A stretch of 44,559 nucleotides of DNA from Lentisphaerota bacterium (GTDB taxonomy: Bacteria; Verrucomicrobiota; Lentisphaeria; Oligosphaerales; JABHEG01), in the NCBI GenBank assembly GCA_018676675.1, contig JABHEG010000172.1, positions 1-44,559 of the forward strand, in the 5' to 3' direction. Below, piece after piece: positions 6,703 to 15,400 of this stretch. How positions within the stretch are numbered: position 1 is the first letter of the stretch; every line of letters starts with the position of its first letter. The notes beneath the pieces were generated by a model. That model searched no databases. It was not told the DNA's origin and saw only the letters and a program-made list of their open reading frames with translations. The translations under genes and the position numbers were made by a program.

Positions 6703-9700
6703 GGGACTGTGGCACCCAGGCAGGTGACGACACCGTCTTCGCGACAGACGTAGAGCCGGCCGCATGCGGCGATCAGGCCGTCGAACACGGGGCTGCTCGG
6801 CAGCGGGATGCTGATTTGCGTGGCGCCCGTGTCCTTGGCCAGTACGATGAGCCGCGGCGGCTCTTTCCCGGACAGCCCTGCATGGGCCTTCGCCACCACA
6901 GCGTTGGCTGCTTCCGCCTTGTCGGGAGCTGAAGCGAGGCGGATGCCGTCGGTAGCCGGATCGACCAGGAATGACGAAGGGTGCAGTTCGAATGGGGGGC
7001 CGGCAACAACAAGTTTTGGGCCGGCAACGGTCATGCCTTTCACGAGGACGGTCGGGTCCGTGGTCCACTTCAGGGCAATGCCTCGCGGAGCGTACTTCCC
7101 GATCACACGCTTGAAGCTCTTGTGCGCACGCGGCTTGCGTGTCCCCGGCGTCAGTTTCTCTTGTTCCGGCAGGAGGCCGGTTGCGAAGAGGTGACGCTCG
7201 AAGCCCTTGATGTGGCCGATGTAATACTGCCGCTTTCGGGCATAGGCATAGGCGGTTTCGCCGTCGATGGCCATGATGTAGCCGGCGGCGTTGCGGTTGC
7301 CTGTGGTGTTCCGGGCGACCTTCTTCGCGTACCCCCAGTAGGATCGGTGGAAGAAGTTGTCGTCCAGAAGACTGGTTGCGGACTGGAGGTGGTCGACCGG
7401 GGGGGCGGGTTCGAGCTCGGGGGTCAGGCATTGGCGGCGCATGGTGATGCGCCCGTCAACGAAGGACAGGACCTCCAACAGCGCGTCTCTGCCTTTCCCG
7501 CCTCCCTTCTTAGAGCCGCCCTCGTCACGGAAGGTGGTTTTCGCCAGCACCTTCCCCGAGAAGAGGTCCAGGCAGAATACGGAGACCCCGCCGTCCAACA
7601 CTGAGGCCCGGCCGGCCGCGCAGTAGACCTTGCCGTCCATGACCAGCGTGGCCCCATGCAATGGCCAGACCGACTCCAACTGTTCCCGCACGACGATCTG
7701 GCGCTCTTCCGCGGCTCCACGGAAGCGCCAGACCAGCGCCCCATCGGTTGCCCGAAGACAGCGCAGCCAACCGTCTCTGCAACCGAACACGACCAACCCC
7801 GAATGCACGGTCGGCGGGGAATCGATGCGGCCGGACGTTCGGTATTGCCAGGCCGGTTCTCCCGTGGTCGCATCCAACGCCCACAACACGTGCTCGTCCC
7901 GGGCGGCCACGTAGAGTTCCCCGCCGGCACAGACGGGTGCCGTGGGTCGGCGTCCGATCGGGCGTTCCCACAGCACGTCGAGCTTATCCGGGAGTGTTGT
8001 GGCTGCGCATCCGGTTCGGGCCAGGTCATGTCGGAACGTTGGCCATTCCCCAGGAATTTGCGGGTCCGAGGAGGCCTTGACCTCGCCGTAGGCCGGTCCG
8101 GCGCGGAACCGTGGGCCGCCGTAGCGTGGCGGATCCGGGTAGGGACGTCGGGTACCCCGAGCCACAGCCAGGAACCCGTTGACCTTACGTTCGGACTCGC
8201 AGGTGCAGGCATGCGGCGGCAGGTAGACCATTCCGTTGCATGGCAACACGCCCAGTTGGCATGTGGCTCGCAGACCACGTGGGACGTAACGGGCCTCCTT
8301 GGCTAGCGGGTCGATGAAATCCAGGCCGTTCTTTCCGCCGAGAAGGTAACGGGAGGTGGCCTTGTTGCGATAGCACCGGCCGTGATTGATGTCCGGCGGG
8401 GACTCTATGCGTTTGATGACCTCTCCCGTTCGCAGGTCACGACCGTCTTCGTAGTTTCCTTCCAGCATAGCCGGCGACGCGGTATACCAGACCGTGTCAT
8501 CGATAACGATGATATCGGTGGGGGTGTGGAACGATTCACCTGCCGCGCAGTCCCACAGCCGCTTCCCCGTCGCGGCATCGTAGGCACGCAAGCGACTCGG
8601 GTACGCTCTGAGCTGTTGGTAGCGCTCCTGGTACTTCTTGGCCCGATTGCCGTAGAACGCGTCGGCGTCGGCCGCCGTGAGAACGCGGTCGGCGTAGAGC
8701 AAAACGCCGTTGTGGACGACGACGGTGGGGGCGAACTTGGCTCGGCGTTGCAGTGCAACAGGCTCGGGCGTTTGCCACAGCTGCTTGCCCGTTCTCAGGG
8801 CAACCGCGTTCACCCCCTGGGCATTGACAAAGAACACGTGATCGTCATTCGCGGCCAGCGTCATCGGGAGGACTGTGGCGCTTTGCGTGTCCTGTTGCTT
8901 CCACAGAACGCGCCGAGTCACGGCGTCGACAGCGACCAGCCCCCGTCTGTGCTTCTCGCCAGTTGTGAAGTCACGTTCCGAACTGGACCAATCGCGGAGC
9001 TCGGCTCGGGGACTCCCCGTCACCATGACAGCGACACCGCCAATGATGATGATTTCCTCAGTTCCTGTGGTTTCGGGCAGGGCCGCCTTCTGCTCGCCTG
9101 TTGCGGCGTCGAGTACGCTGACCGGGGCCTCGAAGCCGAGAGTGACGAACACCTCGTCGCCGACCGCCACCATTCGGCGGCCGAGTTCTGCCGGGCCGGA
9201 GCGGAAATTGCGCAGTGTCGGGCCCCAATCGGGGATTTGCTTCTTCCACAGTGTGATGCCGTTGAATGCGTCACGTGCAACGACCATCCAGTTCGCGGGA
9301 AGGTAGGGCGACACGAGCGAACCTTCGTCAACGATGCTGAACAGCCGCCCTCGGGCCGAGACCATGGTTGAGACAGACGCCAGGAAGTTGTGGTGCCGAC
9401 AGTGGTCCGGGGCTCCGACCCAGCGCAGCCGATCGGGTGGGCCGACAAGTGTGTCGGCCGCCACTGCGTTGTTCGTTGCATCGTAGAGCGCGTGGGTCCA
9501 CTCGTCGATCTCTTCCGGCCACGGTTTTGTCTCGATGACAGCACGTTTCGTTGACACCAGCGTGCCGCGGGGCGTCAGGACCCGCATCAGTTCCGCCCGG
9601 GAGACCTGGGTTGGGCCGGTCAGGACGATGCCGTTGACGCTGCTGTCGCAGTAGGGCAGGTGTTGCCCATCGTGTTCGAGTATTGTTGTCCGTCCGTCCG

Positions 9701-9989
9701 GAACGATGCCCCGCTCTGTGGCGCCGGACCGCATGCTTGCCTCGGGCTCTCCCTTTTCCCCTCTCGCCACAAGCACCTGCACGAGCTTCTCGGGGCCGTC
9801 CTGGGCGGATGTCAACACCTCCTTGGCGGGGAGGCCAATGAACACGAGCAAGCCCCCTTGTTGTTGGAGGACCGGTGGGAGTGGCGCGGCTTCCGCTGTC
9901 GGCAACAGAGCCATGGCCATAAGGAGCAGAAGGCACGTACGACGGAGGAACGGGTGCTTTGTCGGCTGTTCGGTTGCTGCCATCTGCAT
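6699..9989 (-). CDS. Secreted PQQ-like propeller protein with degenerate methyltransferase-like N-terminus
   Basis: A 1,096-residue protein with a signal peptide (RRTCLLLLMAMALLPTAEA, cleaved near residue 35). Residues about 45-150 follow the layout of a class I SAM-dependent methyltransferase: a strand-loop at GGLLVFIGLPAKEV, HLPYCDSSVNGIVLTGP near 110-126, then RAELMRVLTPRGTLV. The glycine-rich SAM loop (normally GCGDG) is replaced by GLPAKE, so SAM binding is probably lost. From EIDEWTHALYDATNNAV (160-176) onward it is a PQQ/BamB-type propeller, with repeats such as GTLWKKQ-type W motifs, VVARDAFNGITLW, LRAYDAATGKRLWD, LWALDATTGEPAWQYRT and LRCLRATDGALVWRF. Cofactor use is unproven. It is the first gene of a two-gene operon with the GH32-like protein. 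AGGA about nine bases upstream supports the start. Confidence 0.8.
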   Translation of the reverse strand: MQMAATEQPTKHPFLRRTCLLLLMAMALLPTAEAAPLPPVLQQQGGLLVFIGLPAKEVLTSAQDGPEKLVQVLVARGEKGEPEASMRSGATERGIVPDGRTTILEHDGQHLPYCDSSVNGIVLTGPTQVSRAELMRVLTPRGTLVSTKRAVIETKPWPEEIDEWTHALYDATNNAVAADTLVGPPDRLRWVGAPDHCRHHNFLASVSTMVSARGRLFSIVDEGSLVSPYLPANWMVVARDAFNGITLWKKQIPDWGPTLRNFRSGPAELGRRMVAVGDEVFVTLGFEAPVSVLDAATGEQKAALPETTGTEEIIIIGGVAVMVTGSPRAELRDWSSSERDFTTGEKHRRGLVAVDAVTRRVLWKQQDTQSATVLPMTLAANDDHVFFVNAQGVNAVALRTGKQLWQTPEPVALQRRAKFAPTVVVHNGVLLYADRVLTAADADAFYGNRAKKYQERYQQLRAYPSRLRAYDAATGKRLWDCAAGESFHTPTDIIVIDDTVWYTASPAMLEGNYEDGRDLRTGEVIKRIESPPDINHGRCYRNKATSRYLLGGKNGLDFIDPLAKEARYVPRGLRATCQLGVLPCNGMVYLPPHACTCESERKVNGFLAVARGTRRPYPDPPRYGGPRFRAGPAYGEVKASSDPQIPGEWPTFRHDLARTGCAATTLPDKLDVLWERPIGRRPTAPVCAGGELYVAARDEHVLWALDATTGEPAWQYRTSGRIDSPPTVHSGLVVFGCRDGWLRCLRATDGALVWRFRGAAEERQIVVREQLESVWPLHGATLVMDGKVYCAAGRASVLDGGVSVFCLDLFSGKVLAKTTFRDEGGSKKGGGKGRDALLEVLSFVDGRITMRRQCLTPELEPAPPVDHLQSATSLLDDNFFHRSYWGYAKKVARNTTGNRNAAGYIMAIDGETAYAYARKRQYYIGHIKGFERHLFATGLLPEQEKLTPGTRKPRAHKSFKRVIGKYAPRGIALKWTTDPTVLVKGMTVAGPKLVVAGPPFELHPSSFLVDPATDGIRLASAPDKAEAANAVVAKAHAGLSGKEPPRLIVLAKDTGATQISIPLPSSPVFDGLIAACGRLYVCREDGVVTCLGATVP

Positions 9990-10302
9990 CGTCTGACATC
10001 CTGTGTTGCGCGATCGCCTGCCTCACCTGTACTCGCGATATCTACGATACTGACCGATGCGACCTTTACGAACGAGGAAGACGGCTCTCCACCCGCGGCG
10101 CGGGGTGCCGACGACCTGAAGCCAATCGCCCAGTGCGCGACCAGAAAAAGCCTCTTGCGTACGCGGGTGTCCCGGCGGGAAAGTCGGTCAGCGCGCGGTA
10201 TGGTACGGGCTTGGCGGCGGGAGGCAGGGGCCCCATGGTCTGCCGGACGGAGACAGGGGAGAGTCGCGCCGACCAACGACTGACGAGTCGCCAGGAGTGA
10301 TG
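9990..10302. promoter_or_regulatory. Divergent intergenic region between propeller operon and GH10 gene
   Basis: This 313-bp gap separates two divergent genes and should hold both promoters, but I see no confident -35/-10 pair on either strand. It contains AGGAG at 10293-10297, the ribosome site for the GH10 gene, and GGGGCCCC within GGCAG...CTGCC near 10226-10247. Short ORFs here have no family resemblance. No operator palindrome stands out. Confidence 0.3.
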
Positions 10303-11988
10303 ATGGTACAGCCCGGAGACAACACACGACTTGCCGTAGCTCTTATGCGGCTGATCCTGGGCGGGTTCCTGCTGACCGCCGGATGCGTGACAGCACAGAA
10401 CCGGACGATTTCGGAAGTGGACGCAGCTGCCCCGACAGCTGATTTCGAGCCCGTCCTCGGTGATGGGATGGGCGAATGGGAAGAACAGCTGCCTGACGAG
10501 CGGCTTCCCACCTATGACGCACTCGATGACACGTCTTCCTACGATAGCGCTGCCACCACGTGGTCCTACACGCCGACGCGCGAGACTGAACCCGACCCGG
10601 AATGGCGCGACAAAGCCCAGGCTCGCATCGACGCGCACCGCAAGGCAGATCTGACCGTTCTTGTCTACGACGAACGCGGCAACCCGGTCACTGACGCCGA
10701 TGTCTCGCTGCGCATGACTCGGCACGAGTTCGGCTTTGGCTCGGCTGTCGCCGCGAAGTTCATCAGCGGTGATGACCCGAACACCGCCACGTACCGAGGC
10801 ATGATTCGGAGGCTCTTCAATGTGGTCACGATCGAGAGCGATCTGAAGTGGCCGCACTGGGAGGATCTGGCGAACCGGAAGCTCGCCCTGGCCGCCCTGC
10901 GCTGGTTGCGCGAGAACGACTTCCCGGTGCGTGGTCACAACCTCCTTTGGGGGGGGCATTCATGGTTGCCGCCGGACGTGCCGGGGCTGACCAGCAACCC
11001 CGCTGCTCTCGAACAGCGCGTTACTGGGCATCTCGTGGACGAGGTCTCGCTGCTCGAGGGTGAGCTGTTCGAGTGGGATGTGGTCAACGAGCCGGACTAC
11101 TACGATGTGCTGACGCGCGCGCTTGGCGAAGAGAAGCTGATCGAGTGGTATCAACTCGTTCACCGCCTCGACCCCCAGGCTCGGCTGTTCATCAACGAGT
11201 ACGGGATCATCACGGGCAGTGACTATAAGCAACAGAACTACGAGGACACCATTCGTTCCCTCGTAGACGGCGGAGCCCCGCTGCACGGCATCGGGCTGCA
11301 GGGCCATTTTTCCTGGACCCTCACCGCGCCCTCGAACGTACTCAAGACCCTCGACCGCTTCGCCGCCTTCGGGCTTCCGCTGGAGATCACCGAACTCGAT
11401 GTTGATCTGAGTGACGAGACGCTTCAAGCTGACTTCATGCGTGACTTCATGACCGTGGTATTCAGTCACCCAGCGGTCACGAACATCGTCATGTGGGGGT
11501 TCTGGGAAGGGCGGCACTGGCGCCCGAACGCCGCCCTGTACCGGCTGGATTGGTCGATCAAGCCCATAGGGAAGGTCTGGAACGAGCTCGTTTTCGGAGA
11601 GTGGTGGACGCGGGTGCAGGGACGAACCGATGCGGCGGGACGTTTCATGACACGCGGCTTTCGGGGCGCCTATCAGGTCACCGTGCAGAATGGCAACGCC
11701 GTGCTCCAGCGCGACGTCACCCTCGGCCGTGACGGTCGTGTCGTCGCGATCCGCTTTGGCGAGCTCGAGACCCCCGGAATCCCGGGACGTCCGGCCGACG
11801 CTGTCGCCACCCCACTCCCACCGGAAGCGGATCCAAGCGCGTTCCACTTCAACGCGGCCCCGGTCTACCCCAATCACATGGACGACGAGAGCAACACCTA
11901 CGATGCCCAGTCGCATGACGACTGGGACGACACCCACGAGTTCGACGCGGGCAGGGACGACTGGGACGCGGACGGCGTCCGTGAATAG
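10303..11988 (+). CDS. Secreted GH10 endo-beta-xylanase-like lipoprotein
   Basis: A 561-residue lipoprotein. A long N-terminal helix ends in a lipobox LTAGC near residue 28, followed by an acidic, threonine/serine-rich linker. The GH10 core starts about residue 100 with the typical IDAHRKADLTVLVYDERGNP and MTRHEFGFGSAV. The acid/base glutamate is E263 in WDVVNEP, and the nucleophile is E364 in EITELDVD. INEYGI, GIGLQGHFSW and MWGFWEGRHW (substrate tryptophans) are also present, so it is probably catalytically intact. GH10 enzymes cut beta-1,4-xylan with retention of configuration. A short beta-sandwich (GRFMTRGFRGAYQVTV) follows, then a strongly acidic tail of about 40 residues (DDWDDTHEFDAGRDDWDAD). 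AGGAG lies five bases before this ATG; a GTG at 10297 and an ATG at 10300 are alternatives. Confidence 0.9.
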   Translation: MVQPGDNTRLAVALMRLILGGFLLTAGCVTAQNRTISEVDAAAPTADFEPVLGDGMGEWEEQLPDERLPTYDALDDTSSYDSAATTWSYTPTRETEPDPEWRDKAQARIDAHRKADLTVLVYDERGNPVTDADVSLRMTRHEFGFGSAVAAKFISGDDPNTATYRGMIRRLFNVVTIESDLKWPHWEDLANRKLALAALRWLRENDFPVRGHNLLWGGHSWLPPDVPGLTSNPAALEQRVTGHLVDEVSLLEGELFEWDVVNEPDYYDVLTRALGEEKLIEWYQLVHRLDPQARLFINEYGIITGSDYKQQNYEDTIRSLVDGGAPLHGIGLQGHFSWTLTAPSNVLKTLDRFAAFGLPLEITELDVDLSDETLQADFMRDFMTVVFSHPAVTNIVMWGFWEGRHWRPNAALYRLDWSIKPIGKVWNELVFGEWWTRVQGRTDAAGRFMTRGFRGAYQVTVQNGNAVLQRDVTLGRDGRVVAIRFGELETPGIPGRPADAVATPLPPEADPSAFHFNAAPVYPNHMDDESNTYDAQSHDDWDDTHEFDAGRDDWDADGVRE

Positions 11989-12059
11989 AGCGGAACTCAA
12001 GGAGATTTGAACTTGGTCGGTGATTTGTGAGCTGCGACAGAGCGGCTCTCAGAGTGGCG

Positions 12060-12318
12060 GGAGGCATCCGAATGCCCCGGAACTTAAGAGAATCTGAGCA
12101 CGGGCAGGGCTCCTTGTGGCGGCTTTTCTGGAGAGCGGCGGCCCCCCGCCGTGGTCTCAATTCCGTCCGCACGCACAACCGCCGAGGACGGCGGCTCTCC
12201 AGGGAGACAGCCCGGTCCCAGACCTTCGGGGACGCCGCCACACGCGCGTCCTGGCCCTTAAGTTTCGGGGCATTCGGAGGCATCCCTGCCTCCCATGGAA
12301 TCACCGGGCAGGGATGCC
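12060..12318. repeat. Nested palindromic intergenic element (MITE/REP-like)
   Basis: The 442-bp gap 11989-12430 is mostly filled by this element. A 29-nt arm at 12060-12088 pairs with 12257-12285 with three mismatches (shared core CCGAATGCCCCG). Overlapping the right arm, GGCATCCCTGCC at 12279-12290 pairs perfectly with GGCAGGGATGCC at 12307-12318. Inside, CTGGAGAGCGGCGG near 12129 faces CCGCCG...CGGCTCTCCAG near 12180-12204. A further related CCCCAAATTCCGGGGCA lies near 12353-12369. No transposase is present. This looks like a non-autonomous, structure-rich repeat, and short ORFs across it are spurious. Confidence 0.65.
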
Positions 12319-12430
12319 CGGTGCCACCTTGGAACGGACGCCTCAAACGGCGCCCCAAATTCCGGGGCACACGGGTCACGTAAACGCCACTGAATCCTGT
12401 AGATAGCTCGCGAGAGAAGGGATTACCAGA

Positions 12431-15400
12431 ATGAGACTGCTTGCCGCTGTTCTGAGCACGGTCACTATCTTTGCTTCCTGTCTATACGGGGATGCGCTGC
12501 TGCACGGCTGCGAGGACCTGGGGACTGTCAGTCTGACGAGCAAACCGGTCCGGCAAGACACTGTCACGATGCACGTGGACGCACCCTACGTTACTCAAGG
12601 CCGGGCCTGCCTCCACATGTACCTAGAGTCTTCGGCGGCGGCGACCGGCAACACGTATCTCAGCTGGTCACTGACGATCCCCCCAACGGATCTGACTACC
12701 AACGCGCTGCTGTTTGACGCCGCCACAGGATTGCCGGAAACCACGCAGGCGCTGTACGTACGTGGATATGACGACAAGGGGAGCGTGGTGTTGAGCTGGT
12801 ACAGCTGGGCATCCCCCCTTGAGACGGGAATGAAGACGTTTCGGCTCGTGGCCGGCGCGACTGGGGACGGGCTCAGATGGGAACCACTCTTCGTTCAACC
12901 CGGCGACATGACCAGGGTCGTCAAGTTGCAGTTTTACATCGGCACGCACGGCAAAGGCGTCCCGTTTGGCGCGTATCTCGACAATGTCCGCTCCACACCC
13001 ACGGGAACGACGTACCAATCCGCTGGGAGCACGGAAGAAGCCGGTTCCTCGGGTCAGTTCAGCGTGCTCGAACCCGGACGGACCAACCCGCCGCCGTCAC
13101 GTGAGGATGGTGACATCATTGCCGAGCCAACCCCGGTATTTCTGGCTGAAGACCTGACGGGGGTCCGGGTCAAAGCCGAGAGGAATTGCGAGGACGCGCG
13201 GCTGGAAACGAACACTGACCCCGGGTACGTCAGCGAAGGCAGGGGCAGCTTGTTTTTGGCAGGGAGATCCCGCACTCCGAGGACGGGGAACACCTACGTC
13301 TCCGCGGTCATTGATGTCCCCCCCGTCGATCTGAGCAATCAGGCCCTGCTGCTGGATGCGTGGACGTCGGAGCCCAAGCACACGGGAGCGCTGTATGTGC
13401 GTGGCTATGATCCGGACGACCGGTGCGTCGTGAGCTGGAGTAGTTGGTCGAGCCCGTTGAGGGAAACGAGGACGCGTTTTGAGCTGTTCCCGGCACTCTC
13501 GACTGGCACGCTGGCCTGGAGGCCCAAAGAGATCGCTTCCGAGGACCGCTCGAACGTGGTCAGACTTCGGGTCTGGACGGGCACGGCCAAAGGGGGCGTC
13601 AGCTTCAACATGTATCTCGACAACGTACGCGCGGCTCACAGCAAGCGGCAACCATTTATGAACATCGCGACGCCGAAGGAACGCTATCCGAATACGATGC
13701 TGGTGGGCGGGGGAAAGGCACGGGCGATGATTGTCACGCCGGCCGGTCCGCCGTGGGAGCCATTGGCCGCTGAGATCGCTGCCGCCGTCGCGGAAGCCAC
13801 AGGCGTCGACCTGCCAGTGGTCCTCGCCGATCAGACAAGCGACGAGGCCATAGCCGAGCGCAATGCGATCGTTCTGGGCACAATCGCCGACAACCCACGT
13901 CTGCTTTATCCCTACTCCCACAGCCTCGTGTTTGCGGATGGCATCTTCCCGGGCACGGGCGGCTTCGAGTTGCGAACCGTCCATGACCCTTGGGGTACGG
14001 GCAAGAACCTGATCTGCATCGGTGCGTCCGATGCAGCTGGTGCCAGACTCGGAGTCGATGCCTTCCGGGCCAGCATCAGCCCAACTGAGGAACTCATCAT
14101 ACCCCGCATGCTCAAGGTGAAGCTCACGGGGCCGGCGCTCGCCTCCTACGGCAAGACATTCGCCAGCGCACCGGACAAGAAGTGGGAACAGAGCCAGAAG
14201 GACAGTTGCGAGAAGCACCTCAGGACGGCTGGCACGCGTGGCCTTTTCTCGCGTGCTCAGAGCATCGGGCGAATCTACGCCATCACCCGGCGTGAGGAGT
14301 ACGCGCGCATGTTTGTCTGGATGATCCAACGCACCTACAGGAACTACCTGAGCGATCCCAAGACCTACGGGGGGCCGTGGGGAATGGACTCCGACTTCCA
14401 CATCTTCGGTGTCATCCCCGGTTGGGACGCTGTCGAGGAAAGCGCGATGGTGACCGACGAAGAGCGCTTGGAGGTCACCCGAATCCTCTTCCGCTGGGTG
14501 AGTGAAATCGGCCCATCGAAGGCGGCGAAAGCCTCCAGCAAGCGTGTACGCTTCAACCATCAGACGTTCCCGGCTTTGGGTTGCCTGCATGCGGGACAGT
14601 ACTTCTCCCGTTACTACAACTGCCTCGAGGGGGAGAGATGGATCGAGGTTGCGGACGGCACGTTCCAGTACCAGTTGAATGCCACCAAGCCGCACTGCGA
14701 CTGCAACACGTACCAGTGGCACACATTGCACCATCTCATCCGCTACTGCCTGGCCCGTCCGGACCTGAGTTACTTTGAGAATGGCGGCGTGCGCAACAAT
14801 GCGGACTACGCAATCCTGACGATGAACAACCTGGGCTATCAGGTTCCCTACGGCGACATCGGCGGCTGGGGGCCGATCAGCGGGGAGCTGCACATGCTGC
14901 GCGCGGCTGAGTGGTTCCAGCGGGACGGCCGTTTTCAGTGGGCACTGAACAAGAAAGCGACCGTCCGTCCGCGCCCTGCTTACAGCGATTTCACCGTCAG
15001 CTCTGCCGACGATGCTCCCGCTCCCGCCGATCTGCTCGGGATGCGCTTGTGGCCTCTGGACAAGCTTTGGTACGACAGCTTCGGCGGCAAGAACACCGTG
15101 GACCTGGACCACGCGTTCGACAAGATCGCCTTCCGCAACGGTTTCGAGCCGGCTGACCAGTATCTGCTTCTCGATGGCCTGTCCGTTGGGGGGCACTGTC
15201 ACATGGACGGCAATTCGGTGCTGCAGTGGACCGAAAATGGCCGGGTCTGGTTGGCTGACGTCGACTACATCAAGTCGCTACCCAAGTATCACAACGGCGT
15301 TCTGATTCTCAAGGATGGCCAGTCGGCCAAGATCCCCGGTTTCTGCGAGCTCGAGAATCTTGCTGAGCTGCCAACGGCCGGCATTTCGCGTTCGGTGGTA

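Noticed and set aside
13097..15202. Minus-strand ORF of 701 codons opposite the giant heparinase-fold gene
   Set aside because: Long antisense frames are expected at this GC content. The plus-strand protein has clear domains and the antisense one has none.
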